A DNA stretch of 64,000 bases from the NCBI GenBank assembly GCA_942493345.1, contig OW818695.1, positions 806,001-870,000 of the forward strand. The letters run 5' to 3'. The DNA is from GWE2-42-39 sp942493345 (GTDB lineage: Bacteria; Bacteroidota; Bacteroidia; Bacteroidales; Prolixibacteraceae). Shown here piece by piece: positions 35,816 to 44,316 of the stretch. Under the pieces are notes generated by a model. The model was not told the DNA's origin, ran no database searches, and saw only the letters and a list, made by a program, of their open reading frames with translations. The translations under genes were made by a program, and so were the position numbers. Numbering within the stretch: position 1 is the stretch's first letter; each line of letters starts with the position of its first letter.

Positions 35816-38800
35816 ATGAAAAAAAAACTTCAACGGAGTGGCGGAGGCATGCCCCCACTAAAAAAACTAGTATTAATTATGAAACTAAACTTTTTCATAA
35901 TGCTTTTTGCCGTAATCCATGTTTCGGCAAATGTTGCAGCGCAGAAAACGCGATTGGATTTAAAAATGAACAATGCATCTTTCTCTGAAATATTAGATGC
36001 TATCGAGAAACAATCTGAAGTCTATTTCTTCTTCAATAAAGATCAAATTGACGAGGACCAACGGATTAATGTCGACTTTCAATCGAAGACAATTGAAGAA
36101 GTTCTCACCAATCTGGGGAATGATCTTTCAATAACGTATGAGATCGTAGGAAAAAACATCATCATCAAACCAAAAAACGAGGGTCCTGCAAGTTCGTCAC
36201 AGCAGGCAAAATCGGTGAGTGGAAAAGTAACAAACCCGGCGGGAGAAGTAATACCCGGGGTTACTGTGGTGGTAAAAGGTACCACAAAGGGGACCATCAC
36301 CGATTTTGATGGCAATTATACAATAGCAGATTTACCTGCGGGGGCAACCATCGTCTTTTCGTTTGTGGGGATGAAACCCCAGGAAATAAAAGTAACTGGT
36401 CAAACTACAATTAATATCACATTAACAGAGGAAGCACTAGGTATTGATGAGGTTGTTGTAACTGCCTTAGGTTTGACCAGGGAACAGAAATCGCTTGGAT
36501 ATGCAGTGAGTAAAGTCGGCAGTGAAGATCTCACCCAGGCTCCTTCGCGTAACTGGTTAAACGGAATGTCAGGTAAAGTTGCGGGTCTTACAATGAACGG
36601 GGCCAGTACAGGACCTATTGGTTCTGTGCGCGTAACACTTCGTGGAGACCAATCACTTAATTACGGCAGTAATGAAGCTCTTTTTATTGTTGATGGTGTG
36701 CCCATCAGATCAGGTACAACTGCAACATCGTCAAGCAGTAGTTATACCAATTCAGGTGGTGATTTCCCTGTTGACTTCGGTAATGGGGCCAGCGATATTA
36801 ACCCGGAAGATATTGAATCCGTCTCCGTATTAAAGGGGCCTGCCGCTACAGCCCTTTATGGCTCACGTGCTGCAAATGGGGCAATTGTAATTACAACAAA
36901 ATCAGGCCGCAAGAACAAAGGCGTTGGTGTAGCTGTTAGTTCTTCTGTAGTTGTTGAAAATGCAGGGTACTGGCCAGATTTTCAGAAGGAATATGGCTCA
37001 GGCTCCGACATGGGTCTTGATCCATACAACTTTTGGACTTTAACGTCTGCTCAAACAGGATCTTCTGATAACCCGAAAAGAAACCTTTCCCGTTATGCAT
37101 GGGGTGAAAAATTTGATGCAAATAAACTTCGTTATCAATATGCAGGTAAAAACTGGGAAACAGGGTTAATAGAAAAAACACCCTTTGTATATCAGGATGA
37201 TTGGTTTACAGGAATATTCCAAAGTGGAGTTACATATAATAATTCTGTTTCAATTAACGGCAGCAATGGAGAAGGAACAAATGTCCGTTTCTCAATGACT
37301 GACACTAAAAATGACTGGATTTTACCAAATACAGGTTTTAAAAAGCAATCCTTCTCATTCTCTTTCGAATCGCCAATCAACAAATGGATTAAATTCAATA
37401 CAAAAGTTAATTATTATCGTACCGATAGTGATAACATGCCAATGTCAGGTTACCACGAAACAACGGTTATGTACGACTTGATGTGGGGATATAATTCGAA
37501 CTCAATGAGAAATTGGAAAGATGAATATTTCCAGGGAAGATTTAATGCAATCAACAGAAATTCCACCATATCTGAAAACGGCAACAGTTTAGTCGTTGCA
37601 GGAACCGGTTCTTATAATCCATACCGAATTCTATATGAAGAATTGAACACAATGGATAAAGACAGGGTGTTCGGTTCGGCAGGGTTCACTGTTAATTTAG
37701 CAAAAGGCCTTACGCTTGATTTAAAATCCGGCATGGATATGGGAATTGAGTTCCGTACACAAAGGAAACCAAAAATGACCGCCGTTTGGAACAATGGTTT
37801 CTATAGAGAAGAAACAGTTATTAACTATGAATTCAACACCGACTTCTTGTTGAAATATCAAAAAGGGTTTGTCGACGATCGCCTTTCATTTACCGGAGCA
37901 TTCGGGGGAAACAATATGTCGACGAAATACATGAAAAACAATGTTCAACTCAGCGAACTGGATCTCGATGGCGTTTATCATACGTCAAATGTGCCTACCG
38001 GAATTAATCCTGTTCCATACAATTACAGAAGCGCTAAGATGATAAACAGTTTATACGGATTAATTTCACTGGGGTGGCAAGATACTTACTTTTTGGATAT
38101 TACAGGCCGTAACGACTGGTCCAGTACTTTAGCCAGAGGAAATTGGTCCTATTTCTATCCATCGGTTGCAGGTAGTGTTTTAATCGACAAAGTATTTGAT
38201 TTCAAAAACAACGCACCAGTTATATCATTTGCAAAACTTCGTCTTTCGTGGGCCAATGTAGGTAACGACACCGGCCCGTATTCACTTGACCAGTATTATT
38301 CTGCCGCTGCAATTAGTGGTGGATATACTTTACCTTCAACGATTCCTGACCCAATGATCAAACCGGAAAATGTAGAAAGCTGGGAGCTTGGTGTAGAAGC
38401 AAAATTCTTAAAAAATCGGGTGGGTTTCGATGTTGCCCTATACAACTCTTCTACCACAAATCAAATTGTTTCTGTTGATATAGACCCTATCGTAGGAGCA
38501 TCAGGGATGAAAATCAATGCAGGAGAGATCAACAACAAAGGGATTGAAGTATCGTTAAATGCAACTCCGGTTAAAACAAAAGATTTTACATGGAATATTA
38601 ATGCTAACTGGTCGAAAAACATCAATAAACTTGTGAGTTTGCAAGATGGATGGGATGCCTCTACGCCCTTGGAAACAGATATGGGAACAACGATTGGAGG
38701 AAGATTACATGTTTACTCATATATCGGGGAAGAGATGCACAAATTATATGGTTTTGCCCTCAAAAAAGCTCCTGCAGGTTCGTACTACACGGATGAAAAT

Positions 38801-39451
38801 GGAGACCAGGTTGATTGCTCAGGAAAAGTTATTATCGGTTCCGACGGTTTACCTTCGTTGACTGCTACAGCCGACAATTATCTTGGCAAAGTGAACCCCG
38901 ACTGGAGGGGAGGTCTTAATACATCGCTCAGATATAAAAACTTTACTCTGAATATGTCATTTGCTTACCAATGGGGTGGGAACCGATTCTCGGTTACCGA
39001 TGGTATTTTATCTTACCAGGGTAAGCTGACCAACTCTTTGCCAGGCCGTTATGATGGCATGGTTGCTGATGGTGTTAATATTGTTTCAACAAACGCCGAT
39101 GGCTCTGCTGTTTGTCAGGTAAACAATACTATCACATCCAATATTTATACATATTATCAGGCACGTACTCTGGACCGCTACAATGGGGAAGCTCACACGT
39201 TTGATACTTCATTCCTGAAATTTAAAGAAGCCCGGCTCGAATACGATCTTTCTGACATTTGCTACAAAACCGGGTTCTTGCAAGGAGCCAATATCGCAAT
39301 CTTTGCAACGAATATTTTTTCTTGGGATAATTGGCCACAATATGACCCTGAAGGAGGTATGATGACCGGAACAAACATCTTTAACGGGATTGAAGCAGGT
39401 TCGTTTCCTATGACTCGTACTTATGGAGTTAACTTAAAGCTATCATTTTAA
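35816..39451 (+). CDS. SusC/RagA-type TonB-dependent outer-membrane transporter, module 1
   Basis: A 1,211-residue outer-membrane protein. After the signal sequence (to about A42) come an STN signalling domain (about 45-118), a carboxypeptidase-regulatory-like domain (about 134-205, VSGKVTNPAGEVIPGVTV), the plug (DEVVVTALGLTREQKSLGYAV; LKGPAATALYGSRAANGAI) and a C-terminal beta-barrel ending in LKLSF. The STN domain means that it signals to the FecR/sigma pair upstream. It pairs with the SusD lipoprotein encoded 18 bases downstream. The imported substrate is unknown; no glycoside hydrolase is in this module. Confidence 0.95.
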   Translation: MKKKLQRSGGGMPPLKKLVLIMKLNFFIMLFAVIHVSANVAAQKTRLDLKMNNASFSEILDAIEKQSEVYFFFNKDQIDEDQRINVDFQSKTIEEVLTNLGNDLSITYEIVGKNIIIKPKNEGPASSSQQAKSVSGKVTNPAGEVIPGVTVVVKGTTKGTITDFDGNYTIADLPAGATIVFSFVGMKPQEIKVTGQTTINITLTEEALGIDEVVVTALGLTREQKSLGYAVSKVGSEDLTQAPSRNWLNGMSGKVAGLTMNGASTGPIGSVRVTLRGDQSLNYGSNEALFIVDGVPIRSGTTATSSSSSYTNSGGDFPVDFGNGASDINPEDIESVSVLKGPAATALYGSRAANGAIVITTKSGRKNKGVGVAVSSSVVVENAGYWPDFQKEYGSGSDMGLDPYNFWTLTSAQTGSSDNPKRNLSRYAWGEKFDANKLRYQYAGKNWETGLIEKTPFVYQDDWFTGIFQSGVTYNNSVSINGSNGEGTNVRFSMTDTKNDWILPNTGFKKQSFSFSFESPINKWIKFNTKVNYYRTDSDNMPMSGYHETTVMYDLMWGYNSNSMRNWKDEYFQGRFNAINRNSTISENGNSLVVAGTGSYNPYRILYEELNTMDKDRVFGSAGFTVNLAKGLTLDLKSGMDMGIEFRTQRKPKMTAVWNNGFYREETVINYEFNTDFLLKYQKGFVDDRLSFTGAFGGNNMSTKYMKNNVQLSELDLDGVYHTSNVPTGINPVPYNYRSAKMINSLYGLISLGWQDTYFLDITGRNDWSSTLARGNWSYFYPSVAGSVLIDKVFDFKNNAPVISFAKLRLSWANVGNDTGPYSLDQYYSAAAISGGYTLPSTIPDPMIKPENVESWELGVEAKFLKNRVGFDVALYNSSTTNQIVSVDIDPIVGASGMKINAGEINNKGIEVSLNATPVKTKDFTWNINANWSKNINKLVSLQDGWDASTPLETDMGTTIGGRLHVYSYIGEEMHKLYGFALKKAPAGSYYTDENGDQVDCSGKVIIGSDGLPSLTATADNYLGKVNPDWRGGLNTSLRYKNFTLNMSFAYQWGGNRFSVTDGILSYQGKLTNSLPGRYDGMVADGVNIVSTNADGSAVCQVNNTITSNIYTYYQARTLDRYNGEAHTFDTSFLKFKEARLEYDLSDICYKTGFLQGANIAIFATNIFSWDNWPQYDPEGGMMTGTNIFNGIEAGSFPMTRTYGVNLKLSF

Positions 39452-39469
39452 TTATAATACTTTTAAGAA

Positions 39470-41050
39470 ATGAAAAAACTTAAATTAATTATATTATCTG
39501 GATTTATGCTTGGAGTTTTTAGTTTTTGTACTGAAAATTTTGAGGAGATAAATACGAATCCAAACAAAACCCTTGTTGGCATGATTCAGGCATATAACAT
39601 GTTTGAACCAATCCTGTACAATTCTGCGAACAACTGGTTGGATCGCACGTGGTATTACAACAATGAGTTAATTCAATTTACCGCTCATACAGGAGGCGTA
39701 ACCCGCAGAGAACACATGTACTTTTTGGAAGAGTCGAGAGACTGGGGTGGTTTTTGGAATCATTACGCCACATATTTAAAGAACATCAATCACATGCATG
39801 ACCTGGCAATAGAGAAAGGCGACAAATCGTTAGAAGCAATTGCATTAACATTTAAAGTATTGTTCTATTCCAACATGACCGATATGTTTGGAAGTGTTCC
39901 ATACGAAGAAGCCTTTACCGGACGCGAACTAGGCGGAACGCTTACTCCAAAATTCAACACTCAAAAAGAAATTTATCAATTCATGTTTGCAGACCTGGAA
40001 GCGGCAAATGATATTTACGTGACGAGTCCTGTTTTCCTCAATAGCACGATGGATGGCATGTATGCAGGTAAAATGGATTTATGGAGAAAGTTCAATAATT
40101 CTCTATACCTACGACTACTGTGCAGGGTAAGCGGCCGTTCAGAAATGAATGTCGGTACGAAGATGACGGAAATATTAAGCAACTCCAGCAAATATCCAAT
40201 TTTCACCTCTAATGCGGATAATGCTACCGTTAAATTTTCAGGAACCGACCCATACCTTAGCAATTTTGGAACAACAACGGAGAGTGGGTTCACATCCAGC
40301 GGCAGAAAACTTACAGAGCAACTGATCAAGATGACCGTACAGACCGATCAAAACAGCATCCAGGTATATGTCGACCCTCGTCTGCCTATTATTGGTAAGA
40401 AAAACAATGTTGTTGCGGTTAATCCTAAAAATATTTGGAAAGGGACAAAATCGGGATGTACCGAACAGGAACGAACATTGGCCGACCCAGGCACTTCGTG
40501 GTTGAATTACAAAGTTTTTTGTAGAAAAGACGCTCCTGCAACATATATGGATTATGCCGAGGTTCAGTTCATTTTTGCTGAAGCAGCTTTAAGAGGTTTA
40601 ATTAGTGGCGGAGCTACGGCGGCCAAAAATTATTACGAAGCAGGGGTAAAAGCCTCAATGGAAAAATGGTCGGCACAAGGTGCTTATTCAGAAACACCGA
40701 CGACCATCACTACCGCTGATGTAAATACCTATTTAGCATCTCCTCTTGGTTCGTGGGATTTGGCAACAAACAAAACTGAATTTTTAGGAAATCAGAAATT
40801 CTTGGCCCTTTTCTGGGTCGGCATGGAAGCATATCATGAATTTCGCAGAACCGGATATCCTGTCCTCACAATTGGAGAAGGCACTCAAACGTATAACGAT
40901 AAGATTCTTCCTACCCGTTTCGGATATCCTCCTACTACCATGTCTACCAATACGGCCAATGTGAATGTTGCATTAGATGAAATGGGCGGAGCTAATGATA
41001 TGAAGACACCTGTATGGTGGAGTAAGCAGGCAATTGCCGAAGGTAAATAA
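39470..41050 (+). CDS. SusD-like lipoprotein, module 1
   Basis: A 526-residue lipoprotein (lipobox GVFSFC, then TENFEEINTNPN), which is the SusD-like_2 type start. Helical TPR-like content includes YATYLKNINHMHDLA and SNMTDMFGSVPYEEAF. It forms the substrate-capturing lid on the SusC barrel at the cell surface. It is tightly spaced after susC and before a BACON lipoprotein. Confidence 0.93.
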   Translation: MKKLKLIILSGFMLGVFSFCTENFEEINTNPNKTLVGMIQAYNMFEPILYNSANNWLDRTWYYNNELIQFTAHTGGVTRREHMYFLEESRDWGGFWNHYATYLKNINHMHDLAIEKGDKSLEAIALTFKVLFYSNMTDMFGSVPYEEAFTGRELGGTLTPKFNTQKEIYQFMFADLEAANDIYVTSPVFLNSTMDGMYAGKMDLWRKFNNSLYLRLLCRVSGRSEMNVGTKMTEILSNSSKYPIFTSNADNATVKFSGTDPYLSNFGTTTESGFTSSGRKLTEQLIKMTVQTDQNSIQVYVDPRLPIIGKKNNVVAVNPKNIWKGTKSGCTEQERTLADPGTSWLNYKVFCRKDAPATYMDYAEVQFIFAEAALRGLISGGATAAKNYYEAGVKASMEKWSAQGAYSETPTTITTADVNTYLASPLGSWDLATNKTEFLGNQKFLALFWVGMEAYHEFRRTGYPVLTIGEGTQTYNDKILPTRFGYPPTTMSTNTANVNVALDEMGGANDMKTPVWWSKQAIAEGK

Positions 41051-41071
41051 CAACCAATAAAAAATATAACG

Positions 41072-42319
41072 ATGAAAACATATAGTTTCTACAGGTTGAA
41101 AGACACACTGATGACACTCATTGCGTTTTGTTTAATTTCTGTGGGTCTTTTCACTTCATGTCAAAAAGAAGATGAAAATACCGGGGAACCATACTTCACT
41201 ATTGAAGGCAATCCGACTGGTTTATCGGCAACCACTGCCACCAAGACCCAAAGTTACGTGGTCCGTTCCAACAAACCATGGCAAGTCGTTGCACAAAGTG
41301 AAGTCGACTGGGTAAAAGCGTTTCCTAACGAAGGGGAAGATGATGGCATCTTCAAAATAATTATCAACGAAAATACCACATTCGATGCTCGTACTGTGAA
41401 TTTTGCATTCATTGTTGATGGCGAAGAACAGCCTGTTTTGTTCCGGGTAGATCAGGAAAAAGCAGTTCCATTCTTAACAATCGCTGACATTACTGCCGGT
41501 AAAAACATTAATCAAACGGCTCAGGATGTAAAAATCAATGTGAAAGCAAATGTTACCTATACGTATAATTCAGATGCAACTTGGTTTACATTTAAAAGCG
41601 CTGCCGTTGGTACTACAGGCACCGATTTAACATTTAGCGCCACGGCAAATGAAGCTGCGACATCAAGAACTGCAAATGTTTCTTTTGCCTGCGCTCAATT
41701 CCCGAATTTAAACGCTACGTTTGTTGTTAAGCAGGAAGGAAAAAGCGAAGGAACAGTTGTTTTCTTTGAAGACTTTAACTGGCTGGCATACGGTAGCGCA
41801 ATATTCTTTACCACTACAGGTGAAACCAGAATCGATTCATGGACCGAAACAAAAGGATGGACAAGTTCAGTTAATACGATAACAGGCAGCGGTACTACAC
41901 CTCTTTGCTATGCACGACAGGGATTTGTCAAGTTAGGAAAAACAGCCTATGGAGGAGATTTAATTTCACCGAAATTGTCGGCCATAAGTGGAACTAAAAA
42001 CTTACTGGTTAAATTCAAAGCGGTTCCATACATGACTGCAACAGGAACAAAAGATGACAATACGCTTGTTGTTAGCGTAATTGGCCCTGGCACAATAGCT
42101 ACAAGCACATTCACTATCGATAATTGGCCAAACTATACAACAGATGCAACTTGTACGGCTATTTGGGCTGATAAAGCAACCGAACGGTCGTTTACAATTA
42201 CAGGTGCAACCTCAGAAACACAGATTAAGTTCTTGGGCTGGGATTACAACCTTGTGGGCATAGGTGCAGGAAAGAACCGTATATTCCTTGACGACATTAA
42301 AGTTCTGATACCGAACTAA
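41072..42319 (+). CDS. BACON-domain surface lipoprotein, module 1
   Basis: A 415-residue lipoprotein (lipobox VGLFTSC) with two BACON-like Ig domains (about 45-130, with VVRSNKPWQVVAQSEVDWVKAFP, and about 140-225, with NVTYTYNSDATWFTF) and a C-terminal beta-sandwich-like domain (about 228-415, VVFFEDFNWLAYGS to LDDIKVLIPN) as in DUF5017/choice-of-anchor proteins. It is the usual third gene of SusCD modules, a surface binding protein. The ligand is not deducible. Confidence 0.85.
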   Translation: MKTYSFYRLKDTLMTLIAFCLISVGLFTSCQKEDENTGEPYFTIEGNPTGLSATTATKTQSYVVRSNKPWQVVAQSEVDWVKAFPNEGEDDGIFKIIINENTTFDARTVNFAFIVDGEEQPVLFRVDQEKAVPFLTIADITAGKNINQTAQDVKINVKANVTYTYNSDATWFTFKSAAVGTTGTDLTFSATANEAATSRTANVSFACAQFPNLNATFVVKQEGKSEGTVVFFEDFNWLAYGSAIFFTTTGETRIDSWTETKGWTSSVNTITGSGTTPLCYARQGFVKLGKTAYGGDLISPKLSAISGTKNLLVKFKAVPYMTATGTKDDNTLVVSVIGPGTIATSTFTIDNWPNYTTDATCTAIWADKATERSFTITGATSETQIKFLGWDYNLVGIGAGKNRIFLDDIKVLIPN

Positions 42320-42353
42320 GGTTGAAGAAATTAATTAAAAACCATTAATACTG

Positions 42354-42390
42354 AAAAGGAAGTAACAAACAATCTGTTACTTCCTTTTCT
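42354..42390 (+). terminator. Terminator of SusCD module 1
   Basis: AAAAGGAAGTAACA (42354-42367) and TGTTACTTCCTTTT (42375-42388) form a perfect 14-bp stem with a 7-base loop, then CTTATTTATTT. Confidence 0.88.
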
Positions 42391-42429
42391 TATTTATTTC
42401 ATTTCCATTCAGAAACAAAACAATGTGAT

Positions 42430-42462
42430 TTTAAAGTAACCGACAACTAATTTTTACATTTG
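42430..42462 (+). promoter_or_regulatory. Candidate promoter for the second sigma/anti-sigma pair
   Basis: TACATTTG (42455-42462) matches TAnnTTTG exactly and TTTA (42430-42433) lies 21 bases before it. The leader to the sigma ATG would be about 170 bases and contains an inverted repeat, CTTCCCAAAT (42549-42558) with ATTTGGGAAG (42583-42592). Confidence 0.4.
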
Positions 42463-42641
42463 TAAAATGCCAGACGAACCTGGCACAAAAACAAAAAAGT
42501 ATTGGCAACCGCAAATACAGAGTACCTTTGGGACCAAAAATCTCATGGCTTCCCAAATAAAAAAAAATTACGACACGAGACAATTTGGGAAGAACAAAAA
42601 AATAATTCAACTTTGCTCTAAAGCATTTGCTAAAATCAATA

Positions 42642-43202
42642 ATGTACAGAAAAGAGATACATACATTAAGTTTTAACGAATTTGAGTTATTCTTTAGGGA
42701 AAGCTTTCAGGCTGCATGTTTGGTAGCCTTCCGTTATATCGACGACCGGTCGCTGGTCGAAGACATTGTTCAGGAATCGTATATTATACTTTGGGAGAAA
42801 CGTTCGGAAATATTTCACACGAAGGAAGATCTGAGAAAATATCTGCTGGCGACGGTACGAAACCGGACGATAAGCTACCTGAGAAGTATAAAAATTAAAC
42901 AGGTCGATTTGAATGATTCGCTGGCTGAAATCCCACAGCCGAATGATGAAGAGCTTTTTGATGACGAAGAATTATCGATCCGCATCTCAAAGGCAATAAA
43001 AAAGTTACCAAACAAATGTCATGAAATATTCCTGATGGCATACCTCGAAAACTGCACATACAAAGACATAGCGAAACAATTGTCCATCTCGAAAAATACG
43101 GTTAAAACACAGATGGCAATTGCCTATCGGATACTTCGCGAAGAATTGAAAGAATTGTACTTCAATTTTCTGTTTTTCGTCCAAAGAAAAAAAATACATT
43201 GA
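42642..43202 (+). CDS. ECF sigma factor (FecI-like), module 2
   Basis: A 186-residue ECF sigma factor: region 2 with LVEDIVQESYIILWEKRSEI, region 4 with LPNKCHEIFLMAYLENCTYKDIAKQLSISKNTVKTQMAIAYRILREEL. The ATG at 42642 is preferred over a TTG 15 bases upstream. A FecR gene starts 38 bases later. It differs clearly in sequence from the module 1 sigma factor, so the two modules should be wired separately. Confidence 0.93.
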   Translation: MYRKEIHTLSFNEFELFFRESFQAACLVAFRYIDDRSLVEDIVQESYIILWEKRSEIFHTKEDLRKYLLATVRNRTISYLRSIKIKQVDLNDSLAEIPQPNDEELFDDEELSIRISKAIKKLPNKCHEIFLMAYLENCTYKDIAKQLSISKNTVKTQMAIAYRILREELKELYFNFLFFVQRKKIH

Positions 43203-43240
43203 TTAGGTTCACCCTCTCGCAACTTTTTTGCGTTATAAGA

Positions 43241-44209
43241 ATGAATATGGATAAGAATACAGATCATACCGGGGAATTCATTGTATCGTACCTGCACGAC
43301 CGGGAAGGCACGCATGGAGAGATTTCGGCAGACTTAAAGAAAACCCGGGAATTTAAGCAGTCGGAAACGATTTTTCGGCTGAAAAAAAATGTGGCATTTT
43401 TAAACAATCTTAGTTCAGAAGATCAACTTTGGAGACAGATAAATTCAGATATCCGCCCCGCTAAGATTCGTTCAAACTGGCTCAAATACGCGGCAATCGT
43501 TATTTTATCGTTTACCATCGGATCGTTGCTGGTCTACTTTTCCGGGGTTACCAAGTACGACAATGAATTGGCCAGCATCAGCAGCCCGCGGGGGCAAATT
43601 ACTAGCCTTACCTTGTTCGACGGAACTACCGTTTGGCTCAATTCTGAAACAACCATCAAATATTCGTCAGCTTTCAACAAGAAAAAACGCGAAGTTTTTG
43701 TTGAAGGAGAAGCATATTTCGAAGTAGCACACAACGATAAAATTCCTTTCATCGTAAATATTGGCAATTCGAAAGTAAAGGTACATGGTACAACGTTCAA
43801 CGTAAAAGCATACCCTTCCGACAACTATATTGAAGCCGTCCTGATGGAAGGGAAAATAGAATTTATCGCCAACAATCGATCATCTATATTAAATCCAAGT
43901 GAAAAAATTGTCTTCTCAACCGAAAATGGGGCAATAAGTAAGGGGCTTGCAGATGTTGAAAAAGTCTCGGCATGGAAAAAGGGGAAATATTATTACAACA
44001 ACGAAAAACTTTCAGATATTATCGAGCAAATTCAGCGCTGGTACGATACTGAATTCATTTTCAATGAAGACGAACTTTCCCATTTCACTTTTACCGGTGT
44101 CGTTAATCGCGAAAGATCGATCGAATACAACCTGAAAATAATAGAGTTAACCAATAAAATAAAATTTGAATCAAAAAATGACGCAATAATTATTACCCGT
44201 AAAGAATAA
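43241..44209 (+). CDS. FecR-type anti-sigma factor, module 2
   Basis: A 322-residue inner-membrane protein with a short cytoplasmic region (1-80), one transmembrane helix (WLKYAAIVILSFTIGSLLVYF), a periplasmic FecR domain (ISSPRGQITSLTLFDGTTVW onward, with GEAYFEVAHNDKIPF) and a DUF4974-like C-terminus (LSDIIEQIQRWYDTEF). The ATG at 43241 is used; a TTG 42 bases upstream overlaps the sigma gene and is unlikely. Partner of the module 2 sigma and SusC. Confidence 0.93.
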   Translation: MNMDKNTDHTGEFIVSYLHDREGTHGEISADLKKTREFKQSETIFRLKKNVAFLNNLSSEDQLWRQINSDIRPAKIRSNWLKYAAIVILSFTIGSLLVYFSGVTKYDNELASISSPRGQITSLTLFDGTTVWLNSETTIKYSSAFNKKKREVFVEGEAYFEVAHNDKIPFIVNIGNSKVKVHGTTFNVKAYPSDNYIEAVLMEGKIEFIANNRSSILNPSEKIVFSTENGAISKGLADVEKVSAWKKGKYYYNNEKLSDIIEQIQRWYDTEFIFNEDELSHFTFTGVVNRERSIEYNLKIIELTNKIKFESKNDAIIITRKE

Positions 44210-44240
44210 AACCGGGAATTGCTTGCAACAAATCCCGGTT
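44201..44240 (-). terminator. Minus-strand intrinsic terminator upstream of susC 2
   Basis: AACCGGGA (44210-44217) and TCCCGGTT (44233-44240) form an 8-bp GC-rich stem. The left flank AAAGAATAA reads TTATTCTTT on the minus strand, while the plus strand continues CATTAATG with no U-tract. It occupies the same slot, between fecR and susC, as the minus-strand terminator of module 1. Confidence 0.5.
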
Positions 44241-44303
44241 CATTAATGTAACCCAATGCCATCGACTTGCAATCACCCGGCATTGAATTGTTTAACCAAT
44301 TAA
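44201..44303 (-). ncRNA. Candidate cis-antisense RNA to the susC 2 leader
   Basis: The minus-strand terminator (44201-44240), a second hairpin (CAATGCC 44254-44260 with GGCATTG 44279-44285) and TAAATTTG on the minus strand (complement of 44310-44317) outline an RNA of about 100 nt antisense to the susC leader. A -33 element is not evident, and the -7 match overlaps the susC ATG as in module 1. Confidence 0.28.
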
Positions 44304-44316
44304 GGCATACAAATTT

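Noticed and set aside
42549..42592. Inverted repeat CTTCCCAAAT/ATTTGGGAAG as a terminator
   Set aside because: It has no U-tract on either strand next to the stem and lies inside the presumed sigma-gene leader; kept only as a note under the promoter entry.
42467..42676. 69-codon plus-strand frame before the module 2 sigma gene
   Set aside because: It overlaps the sigma start, begins at the predicted transcription start and has low-complexity Lys/Asn content; more likely untranslated leader.
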